A DNA stretch of 55,496 bases from Mansonella perstans (Eukaryota > Nematoda > Chromadorea > Rhabditida > Onchocercidae): positions 1 to 55,496 of the forward strand of contig JBAMDO010000289.1 of NCBI GenBank assembly GCA_037074765.1, written 5' to 3'. A program made the position numbers and the translations under genes. The notes beneath the pieces are model-generated. The model was not told the origin of the DNA and did not search any database. It saw only the letters and a program-made list of their open reading frames with translations. This document shows, piece after piece, positions 1 through 11,800 of this stretch (within the stretch, counting starts at the first letter, position 1; every line of letters begins with the position of its first letter).

Positions 1-1313
1 CTCATAGGAAGTTTTGAAACAAAAATTTGTCAATTTTACAAATAGCTTTTAATTTTGTGAGAAACAAATTGTTCATTTCTTAAATGCATGCAATACAATA
101 TGATTAGTCATAGAGTTGCGAAAAATTTTAATCTGAATTGATGTTTGATAAGTTAGATTTATTTCATTATTATTTATTAGCTACCAAATTTAATGGTTGT
201 ATTAATTTTTAGTATAATTTGTGAATATTATCGGTGTATATATATGTGTGTGTGTGTATGTATATATGTATATGTGTATGTTTGTGTGTTAGATAGTTAA
301 AATTTATTATACTTAGATATGTAATAATACGGGAATATAATGTTTTATTTCAGTGTTGTTTATCAGCTACTAAACTTAATGATTTCTTAATTATTAGTAT
401 AATTTGTTGCCCGTGTGTATGTGCACGTGTGTGTATGTGTGTGTGTTAAATAATTGAAATTTATTAGATAGATATGTAGTGATACAGAAATATGACGTAT
501 TTATTTCATGCTATTTATTGGCTAATAAATCTAATGAATTTTTAGTATGATATGTGAGTTTTGTGTATGTGTGTTAGGTAGCAAACATTTACTAATTAGA
601 TATGTAAATGGATACGGAAATATGATATAAATATCATAGAAATATTTCTAGAACAATACATGTAAATTATTGTTTTGGCCCAAAAAATACTTACGCGAAT
701 CTAATTAAAATATGCGATTAATTAATTAGTTGGATTTTCCAAACAACAGTTTCGTTTTTTTTTCTTCTTATTTTCAGATTTTAAAGTTCGGAAAAAATTC
801 GAAGCTTTCTACAACAGTTACATTTTGTTTTTGATACGACAAGTATTGGAATAATTTGTGACTGTGGGAAAAAAAAACGAAAAAAAAAAACTATTAATAT
901 TTGTTGCCAAATATTGCATTGTAATCGAATTGTGCAATAAAATTACTGCAACTTTCAAAAAAAAAAAAAAAGAAAAAGGCGTGCAACGATTATTTTTTGC
1001 AAATTTGCAAACGCTATTACAGTAACTGGAAAAAAGTACGAAATTGAACTTGATGGAATATTACAGGATGATGAAATATATTTTATTTCTTCTAACTATT
1101 CATACTTCACATATTTCATGTGAATTATATAGATAGAAAAGAATTTTGAACTAAAATTTAGCTATGACTTGATCTATCTGATCTGTTTCAAATTAAGTTC
1201 AATTATTATTAACAAAATTTTTCTTTGTTTTTCTGCTGACGCACATGTATTTTTCACGGCTGGAAAATTTTATAAACTGCCAAATGAAGAAGAATTAAAT
1301 TTTTATACACTTC
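1..1313. other. Upstream region of gar-2; no gene seen
   Basis: A+T-rich DNA with a degenerate tandem repeat (about 160-640) and poly-A/T tracts near 870-970. No ORF with protein-like composition was seen. A tttcag-type acceptor near 770-777 could serve a 5' UTR exon or trans-splicing of the receptor mRNA, but nothing in the sequence proves it. The promoter cannot be placed by eye. Confidence 0.5.
160..640. repeat. Degenerate ~150-186-bp tandem repeat, 3 copies
   Basis: Three related blocks each contain a TTATYRGCTAMYAAA-like stretch (near 174, 360 and 515), then a TTAGTATAATTTGTG-like core (near 207, 391 and 541), then a TG/TA microsatellite and a TTAGATATGTA-like segment. Spacing is about 186 then 155 bp. 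The copies are diverged, so the array is old. No coding potential. Confidence 0.7.
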
Positions 1314-1616
1314 ATGGATGACTATATTGATATTGATTGGAATTCGAATCCATTATCTATTGTGACTGATGCAACATTTCAATCAACAACAATAACAATA
1401 ACAACAGCAGTAACAACAACAACAACAACAACTGTACTTAGTACTGAAATTAATCAACAATTAAATTGGAGCGCAATTTTTCTATCTATTATAATGGGCG
1501 GTATTTCAATTATTACAGTTGTTGGCAATTTAGCAGTTTTATTATGTTATTATTTGGACAAGAATATTCGTCAGCCAAGCAATTATTTCATTTTTTCATT
1601 GGCAGTCTCAGATTTG
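1314..1616 (+). CDS. gar-2: gar-2 exon 1: start, N-terminus, TM1, start of TM2
   Basis: The ATG at 1314 opens 101 codons ending SDL before a GTAAGT donor (phase 0). Residues 1-53 are extracellular, with a Thr-rich run (T34-T40) and the NWS sequon at 51-53. TM1 is about 54-79 with the conserved GN (N72). LAVSD (D100) starts TM2. No signal peptide, as is usual for this family. The poly-Thr run comes from an ACA-rich microsatellite-like stretch near 1404-1431. Confidence 0.88.
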
Positions 1617-4522
1617 GTAAGTTTTTAAAGAAATTTTTTTTTGTCGATTTTATTATACTTAAAGTTTAATTATTTAATAAAATAATTTTCATTGATTAAT
1701 AAATTTGCTTTTTTCCAATTAATTAAATTTTCATTTGCAAATTTATTTATTATTAATAATTACTTATTTTTTTCTTTTTTTAATAGTATTAAATTTATCG
1801 GAAAAATTGAAAATTTCCAAATTTTCTGATAAATAATTTTTCTGATAAATAAACATTTATCAACTTCCAAACAAATTTTGCAATAAAAAATTTGCTTAGC
1901 GAAAATTCCTCACTGCCACCATATTATATAAAATTTGAATACTAATTTAATACTTGATAAATTGCAATCAATAATTACATTTGTAATAATTCATTTAATA
2001 AGGAATTTCTCCACAGGAGGTTATATCAAAAAAAACAATAGAAGCAAAACTAAGAGAGAAAGAAAGAAAATAAGGAAGTGAGAGTGTAACAAAAGATGAA
2101 GTGAAAGAGGAAGCACATAAGGAATTTTACGATATTTCTTAGACTAAAAGCCTGTTTTAAATTTTAGATTAGTTTAATTAACATTTTTTACCTTTTAATT
2201 TAAAAGATAATTCTCGAAAAATATTTGTGTATCACTTTTTTTTTTTGATTTATCAATTAATTTTTATTAAATAATTTAAACACTAACAATTCACTGCGAG
2301 AATTTCCTTTCTTTTTTTTTTTGAAAAATGTATCGCAGGAAAGTAGAAATGAAAAAAAAAACCGAAATTTTAAATTTCGTAATGTAATTTGGAATGTCTG
2401 CATATTTTTTACTTATAATTTAGGTATATTGCAAAAAAGAAAAAGAATTTGGAGATGTGTTTTCTTGATTTGTCACTTTATTTTGTTAGCTTGTCGCCTT
2501 TTTCTATTTTTCTTTTTTTCTTTTCTTCGAATGATGATGCTATGAAAATGTTAAAATAGCAATGAATGAATGTGAAGTTTTTTTTTTTGAATGATAGAAG
2601 AAATAAATGGAAGGAATTATGAATCAATGAAAGAGTTATATATGAATCAATCATATTTCATTTTTAGATTTTGAAAGTTATTTTGAAATAATTTTTAAAT
2701 TCCGTGTTCTTTTTTTCTTCATTCTGTTAAACTGAAAAAAAAAAAGTTTTATTTGAAATTTGTTTTTAACTGACTTTTTTTTCGAAATATTTAACAAAGT
2801 TACTAGATTTATGGAATTTAATAGAAGAAGTATAACTGTAAATAGCGAATTGTTTGTTTTGTTTATTTTAATTTCTTGTAATATATAAACAAAAAAAAAA
2901 AAGGTTATATTTTTTTGTGAATTAATTTTGCCATTTATATATATGCTAGTAAATTATTGTAAGAATGGAATTGTTTACTGGTTTTTTTTATCAGTTTAAT
3001 GTTAATTAGTGATCATGTATTCGTACATGATCACTTGATTGTAATTGTATAATTGACAATTTGCTCCGAAAAATTTATGCATTATGTAAATTTTGTAATT
3101 AATGCAAATAGATTAACTTTAATTGTCAAAATGAATTAATTCATTTATCATTTCATATTTTAACAGACAAAACTATATTTAAAATTTTTATTTTTATTTG
3201 ATATATTGAAGTCTTAAAAATTAATTAAATTGCTAATACATTAATATAAAATTTTCAAAAATATGATTTTCATTTGCAACAATAATAATATCAATCAGGC
3301 TAAAGTTTCTTATATTACTTTGTCCATATATATATATATATATGTGTCTACGTGGTGCATACGTGTCTGTGTGCCATTTACAACAGGTATCAATCAGGCT
3401 AAAGTTTCGTACATAACTTTGTCCATATATATATATATATATATATATAAAAACAAGTATATGTGTTTGTGTGTGTTCAAACATATACATATAACAAAAG
3501 TAAAGTTGAATTCATTTAATATGCATTATTTTTTTCTGAACTTAAAATTTATGAAACAAATGGGAAAAGCTGTCATTCCCATGTAGTTGTTCATAAATTT
3601 TCAGTAAAACAAAAAAGCGAAAGGAGGAAGAAAAATGAACTATGTACTATAAATTATTGATTGTGAAGCCGGAACTAAAATAATTTCTTCATTTAATAAA
3701 GAATTAATTTAAAAAAGAAAAAGAAAAAAAGTAAAGGTGAAAATGAATGCTGTCAGTGGCATTTGCAGAAAAAAGGAAACCATTTAATTTCATTGTTCAA
3801 AAATTCACAAATTTTTATTATTGAGAATAATTTTGATTTAAAATCATATTTTCAATATATTATTCGAATGAAAAAGTTAATTTTTGGGCAAGAATAGGAA
3901 GAAACAAATTTTAAGTATTATAGTTATGATAGTTGATAATATTACGGAATAAAAATTATTGATTGAATTTTATTTGATAATATTGAAGGATATAAATTAT
4001 CGACTGAATTTTCCTTGAAGGATACAAATTATTGATTGAATTTTCTTTGAATGAAACAAATAATTGATTGAATTTTCTTTAAAGGATATAAATTATTGAT
4101 TGAATTTTCTTTTTTTTGTTTTTGTTTTTTTTTTTTGAACATTTTATAAAAGATATATTAAAAAAATTAAATTGTATTTATGGGTTCAATTTTATCAATT
4201 TAAATTAATTATTAATTTCTAGATCACAATTTTAGGAATATTATAATCATTATTGTTGTTATGATTTTAGATTGATTTTAAATCCATCCTTTTAACATTC
4301 CATTCTTCTATGATTAGCCTAAAATGCAAATTGTTCCGTTTCTTTAGTCTTACTTTTCTTTTTTTGATCCTGAAAATGACTCGCTATTTGCAAAACAGGA
4401 TTTAGATAAGAATTATTAGTACAATCTGCACGATACATTTTAGGCATTTTAACTCTCAATTTTTTCAACTTACAACTTATAAATTCATCAATCATTTCTG
4501 AAATGCTTTTAAGTTTCAACTG

Positions 4523-4556
<34 letters not shown>

Positions 4557-4945
4557 ATGATTTTAAAAACTTTAAGAACTTTAATTTTAAAAATTTTAAA
4601 TTTAGTTTTAAAAACTTTGATATATATATATATATAGGTAGCGTGTTATCGATTATTTATGCGCTTAAATATTAATATACGAAAATGCAATAATAGTTTA
4701 GTTCAAAATTTTTACATTGTAATCCGTATGGAATCTTAAAATTTTTAAAATTATACTCGAATTTGAAGAATGAAAAGCAACAATGATTTCCAATAATGAA
4801 TAAAAGTTCTATTCCAAATGTCGTTTACATTTATAGCAATTTGAAGCAAATTGAATTATTATAATTTAAAAAAAATTTCTTTTTGTCTTTTTCTCTCTCT
4901 CTCTCTCTCATTCCCTTTTCTTCTTTCTGTATATATTATAATTCA

Positions 4946-4979
<34 letters not shown>

Positions 4980-6332
4980 TTTTTAGCAAAAAGTTTTGGA
5001 AAATATGATGTTAGTTTTGGAATGATATATTTTAACACTAAACTTGATTTTGCACCTTTTAGCCAAATTTATTCTTTTCCCATGGGAAAGATTAGCTAAG
5101 TATGGAAAGATTAGCTAAGTAAATGCTTTTTATCTCTATTTATATTGTGAAGAGGACTTTATTTATCCTTGGCTCTTTTCTCACATAAACTAACTTTTAT
5201 ATGAAGTTAAACAAATAGAAACAACAAGTAAACAAACTCAATATTTAGCTTCACCTTAAACAAAAATAAGTTAATGGAAAATATGTTAACAATAAAAAGG
5301 ATGAGAAAGAGAAAGAGAGAGATTTATTTCTAATTTACTATAAACATTATTCTTAATGGTTTTTGGGAATGGTTATTGTGGACTATTAATAAAATTAGAA
5401 TTAATTATGGAAAAAGAAGAAATTAGAAATGTAATTAATTGATTAATCAATACGTGAAGGGAAACTTTGTTTTCATTTCAAATCAGTCAAAAATCAGGAA
5501 AAGGAGAGAGAGAAAAAAACCCAAGTAATGGTAATAATAATGGTTGTAATAGTAATAAATTTGTGAATAATGACGATAGTAATAGTGATAAATTATAATT
5601 TCTGAATAATATAATAATAGTAATAGTGACAAAATATAGATAGTAATAGTGATACATAAATAATGATAGTAATGGTAATAAATTCGTGCTTAAATTAATT
5701 GCAGACCATTGCGCATTAAAAATTATCAAATTTGACAAAGTGAATTTTTGCAATTCAGTGGATTTAAATTTAAATAGAAAATTTGTCAAAATATTATTTT
5801 CATTTGAAGTGGCTCGCTGAGCTACAGCTTAATTATTGTGCAAAAATACTTTTTAAATAATTCATAATTTGTAAAAGAAATAAACACAAAATGATTTTTA
5901 AAACTTCACTTATAACTCGTTAAATTATTTATGATAAAATTTAAATTCAAATTAAAAGAATTAATTTGCAAAGAGTAAAACGAAAATGAAAAATAAGATT
6001 TGTATTTAAAATGTGTACATTTTTCCAACACAAACTATTTAAATTAACTTACCAGTAAAAAAAAAATTTACTAGCATTTAATTATTAAATTAAACATTAA
6101 ACGAGTAATCAAGTTCACTTATTCTACCTACACTACACTATGAAAAATTGATACTTAATATGAAATGAATTTAGTTTGAAATCATTTCTTAACTTTTTTT
6201 TATAATCTTTTTCTTTTATTTTAGCACTTACTTAAAAGAAAGTATAGTGTGTTTAGAGGAAATGCTGTATTTTAGTATAAAATTCCTTTTTACTCACCAT
6301 AATTATTTTTCTTCATTAAATATGAGCATTTG

Positions 6333-6364
<32 letters not shown>

Positions 6365-8856
6365 AATATCTTCCTGATAAGCAAATAAAAATGATGAATG
6401 TAACATTCTTGATATTAAATTTCTAAATACTTATTAATAGCTTCAATTTTTTTTTATTCGAAAGTATTGTAATGGAAATGAAAGAAATTAAATATAATCT
6501 GGTTTTTTCTTTCAGTTTCGATGCTTAATATTTAAAAATTATTTTTTTCCTAATATCTGTGCAAATGCATTTATGTTTTCATTCATTTTCAATCTTATTG
6601 TTTGTACAGAGAGATCAATCTATCAATAGTGTGTATCTTTTAGCATTGGTCATATTGATTATTTATTTTTTTTTTAGAAATCTCACATTTAGTAAAATTT
6701 TTCAACAAAATTGAATGAAAAAAAGCGAAAAAATGACTAAATTATAATTTTGTAAATAAAAAAAATTTTTTTTTTGATTTTTAATTTCATTTTGTTCAGC
6801 TTTTTTCATATATTGGTACTTAAAGGTACTTTTAAATAATTGGTAACAATGATAGATGTGTAAAAAAGAATCAAAAAAAAGAAAAAAATCACATTTTTAA
6901 GATGGAACAATTTTCGTTGAGAGTGAAATGTGGTTCGTGTAAAAACTTTTTTACAGCTAATAACTTTTGGCTTTTCGCACAAAGGCACATAAAAATGTGA
7001 ATTGATGAGTGATGAGATGTTGAGTTGACAAATTAGTTTAAAGTGTGTTATAAAATGGATACTGAAGAAAAAAAAAGTAAAAATAAATATAGCCGTAAGC
7101 AAGCAAAAAGAATTTGTTAGCCTTATTACTTTTCAGGCTTTTGAGGATCATTTAAATTATTCTATACATTTTTTTTTTGTCACAACAATATTTACCTTAC
7201 TGCTGGATTACATTTTTATTTAGCAGTATATACTCAAATGTAATTAATCTACTTTTTTTTTGTCATCCACTGCTCTTTAGCTGTCATCAAAAATACATCC
7301 GTTGCAAATGATTTAGTTCAATCATAGAATTTGTTTGATTAAGAGCCTGGAGCGTTGCAAAAGGCCAAAGAGCACATATATTGAAAGCCTATTTAAAAAA
7401 ATTGTGAAAGCAAAAAAAGAAGAGCCGATCAGTGAAATGAAATAATTTAATTATTTCAAACTGAAGTAGTAAATTTAATTGACATATTAGAAATAGCAAA
7501 ATGATTTAGAGAAGTTTAAAAAAATTCTACGATAATTTACAATGCCTACTGTCGAATGTGATAAATTACCTTACATTAACCATCTCCTTAAAATGATCAT
7601 ACTTATATCACATCATATTCATATAGCATTTACACGTGAAGTAAGATCATAACAAAAATGCCTAATTGTTAATTATTTTAAATTTTATTAGATTTGGAAA
7701 TGATCGTATCAGATCTCTAATGGTGATCTTGTTAGTAAGTATTAACAATGTAATCATGCTTGATTTTTTTCAGAATCGATTTTTCCGGTTTTCGGTTTAC
7801 CGTAGTTTTCCTTTACAAAATTAATTAGAGCATTCGTCCGATTCTTCCGGTTTTTTGGTTTACCGTAGTTTTCCTTTACAAAATTAATTAGAGCATTCGT
7901 CCGATCCTTCCGGTTTACAAATTTTTCCGATTTCATGCTGTTGGGATATACAGCTGCGCAAAACTAATTCTTCCGGTTTTCCTGTTTACAACAGTTTCAT
8001 GCTGCTAGAATATTATAGCTTCTGGAATGAATAAAATTTTTTGCCTAACAATTATTATACTTAACTAATAAGCATTCATTAAGTTTTAAATTTGTGTAAT
8101 TTAAATTTGCTTTTCAAGTACATTTCAATATTTCTGGAAAAATTGAATGAGCAAAAAAGGTATAAAATTTTTAGAGCAAAAAAAAAGGAAAAAAATGAAA
8201 GCTAAAAATTTTAGCAATACTTTTTTTCATTTGTAAAAATTAAAAGTCAAAAAAACCTTGTCATTTGATAATGATGATAATGATTAATAATAATGATAGC
8301 TTATTTTCTATCACAAATTGTTTCTTTAATTTTCTTTAAAAGTTTTTTTTTTCAAGTTGAATGAAAAAAAAAAATTGGTCAAAGATAAAAATTTAAACGA
8401 TATCTATATGAATCATTAAAATTTGAAAAATTTGAAGAAACGAAAAATTAATTTGAAATTTTCATATTTGAATTTTTGCAATTTTTAAATTTGAGTTTTG
8501 CGAATTTTTTTTTAAATTTTAATTTATTCGATAATACTTCTAGAAAATTATCACACATTTGAATACTAAAATTTGCAAACTAAAAATTGTACAGAGAGAG
8601 AGGGAAAGCGAGAGAGGAAGAGAGAGGTAGAAAAAGAAAAAGAAATGAAGAAAAAGGTGAGAGAGAGAGAAAAGATTGAAAGTAAAAATTTAGTAAATTT
8701 TCTTATAATGATTGGCTAAAAATTGTATTGATATTTTAATGGACCATTTAAAATGAATGCTTTCAGAAAGTGGAAAGGGAAAAAAGAATGTAAAAGTGAC
8801 ATAATATTGATACTGTATTGATGACACTTGGGATTTTTAAACTATTCTATTGTTCT

Positions 8857-8898
<42 letters not shown>

Positions 8899-11800
8899 AT
8901 TTCATCATTTCAAAATTATTTCTGATTTATTCATATTTAAATATATTTAGAGGAAAAAAAAACAGCATTCCAAAAGACTTTCTGCATTTACAGGAACTCT
9001 TCTATTTTCATAATTGCTGATTACATTTTTTATCATTATCAATTATTGTTATCATCAAGCATCATTATTATGATTTATTATCACTGTTGCCGTCAATTAT
9101 CGTTATTATTATGATTTATTATCATTACTATTATTATTTATTGACATTATTATGAATTATTAATATTATAATTATCACTATCATTATTTTTGATTCCTTA
9201 TGATAATTATTACCATTATTATTATGATTTATTCTCTTTACTACTACTATTACTGTCATGGATCATTGAATCATATTTAGAAGGGTTTTTTTTTTTTTTT
9301 TTTTTTTTTTAAAGGCATTAGTACTTTTATCGTTTCATAATATTTATGAAAATTTTCTAGAAAATTAATGAATGCTGAGGGAAAAATATGGACAAAATCA
9401 CTGGCATGGAAACAATTTTATCGTAGGGAAAACTAAAGTGAAAAAGAGAGAGAGAGGGAGAGATTAGAAAAAAATTGAAAAGTAAAAATGAACATTCAAA
9501 ATTAATGGATGACAAAAAAACAGTTTCGATAAATTATGGGGAAGAGGGAAAAAAAACAGAAAATGAAATTACTTTTTTTTTCAAAATAATTTTAAAAATG
9601 ATTTAAATTTACTAATAATGAATTTTCGTTTTTAACATTGAAAAAATATTAAAGGAAATTATTTTTTTTTAAAAAAAAGGTTATTTTCTAAATCTAACAA
9701 AAATCTCTTCATTTTAATCTTTCTTTCTTTTGTATGCCTATATATGTGTGTGTGTGTATGTATGTGTATATTTGTGTGTATGTGTTTGAAAAAGTTGAAG
9801 GAATGACAAAAAAATGAAAAAATTTTAAAAAAATTGTAAAATTGATAAAACTTCATGGAATTTTGATAATTGCGATCTGCATATGTTTCTTATCTCTGAA
9901 AAAGACTAAACATGTCTTTCTCTTGTTTTCTTGAAAAAAAATGAATTTCAGGAAAAGCAAATTTGGCATTCTTCTTCATTTGCAAGGAACAGAATGGATG
10001 ATCGTTTTAAAAAAGCAATTTAAAAATTTTAAAAAAAAAGAAAACTTTTTTTTAATGCAACAATTATTGGATGGATTTTTTGCCATTTTCTTTATTAATA
10101 TGATAAATTTAAAATGATACGATATATAAATTTTAAAAATATGTTTTAAAAGATTGTTTAAAATATGCAATTTAAAGTGATAAGCTGGTGTTAAAAATGA
10201 TAAGAAAGACACATTTTAAAAATATTTTCTAGAAGATTATTTAAAATATTAATGTTACAAATTGAAATATAAGTAATTGAAAAAAAAAACATCACAAACA
10301 AGTATTCAAATCCACTTTTATTCTAAATAAAAATTATTACCAAAAAAAAAAAAAAAAAAAAACATTCAAATTTTAAAAATGAATTACATTACGAAAGTAC
10401 TGATGTAGGACGGGATATGTATGTATGTAATCCGCTGTTGGTATGGTTTTGACCGCCAGCTTGATGAGTGACCAAAGCCAGCAGTGAAGTGTTAAGTACA
10501 AGAAAATGGCATAAGTTTTAAGATTAAGATGAACATAAGTGATATAAATGTGGATGATGATGATGATAATGATGATAATGATACTGACCTTAGCTTCATT
10601 ATTCAAATTATCTATTTGACACCTGCAATACATAGCACAAAGATTTATTGTTGAATTGTGGCAATTTATGACTGACCATAACAACAATAGTTTCCATTCA
10701 TTCTTCTGATTTAGTTATTAATCGCAGTAAATGGAGAGGGATGGAAAAAAGCGGTAAAAAAGAAATAATTCATTTTAATCAATAAATGAATTAAAATAAA
10801 TTTTTGAAATTAATTCCAAATTTTTTTTATTAAAATAAAATTTCCTTTAGCAATTGCAAATATTTAGGGTTTTTGTATTTTTTCTTCACTGTTCTCAGTT
10901 TTCTTTCAAAGAGAGGACATTCAATTAGTTTTTAAAAATCTTCAAGAATTCTTCTTGATCTCTTCATTCTCTTCGTTCTCCGTTCTTTTTATCTTCATCA
11001 TTTAGGAAATTTTTATATAATTTTATAATAAAAATTTTTTGCAAAAAAATATTTTCTAAAACGATTTGGAAATTAATGTTGATGTAAATTTTTTGAAATT
11101 AATATTTTTTCAAATTTATTTTAGGATTTTAAAACTTTTGAAAATTATTTTAAATTTTTGACAAATTTATATAAATTTTATTTTCCAGTTTTCACATTTT
11201 ATGAATGAACCTGTTGATAATATTATAAAAAAAAAATCGAAATGAAATAGAGTGATAAATATGTATGTTTGCTGTATTTTTATGCAAAAAAAAAAAAAAA
11301 AAAAAAACTATTTTATTAAATTTAGTTGAAAATTAGTCACATATATAGGAATAAAGTTATGCACGAACGCACACACACATATATATATATATGAATAAAA
11401 TTATAGACGAAACTGTTGTTAGGCTGCGTAAAAAAAATGGAAATGAAATAGACTAATATATATGCATGTCTGCTGTATTTTTACGCAAAAAAAAAGAATT
11501 ATTTTATTAAATTTCATTGAAAATTAGTCAATTTTAATTTATACACCTAATTTATTTCGAAATTCAAAATTTTTAGCGTTTACTTCCTTTTCAAACTTTT
11601 TTTCCAATTGCAATTAAATTTTAATATTATTCATTTTCAGTTTTAGAAAAAATTTATTTGAGTTATGTTTTAACAGGAAGTAATTTCAAAAATTGCCTTT
11701 TTGTTAATCTCTTTTTTTTTAAAATATTACACAATATGCTGCTGCTATGCAATTTTTGCTATTAAATTATGAACGGGTTTTCTTTTTTTTTTTCATTTCC

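Noticed and set aside
1466..1669. Second frame overlapping gar-2 exon 1
   Set aside because: Shadow frame; the receptor frame is the one that joins exon 2 correctly and encodes TM1/TM2.
10373..10687. 104-codon minus-strand frame in gar-2 intron 1
   Set aside because: Includes an ATC repeat run of isoleucines and shows no domain or conserved motif.
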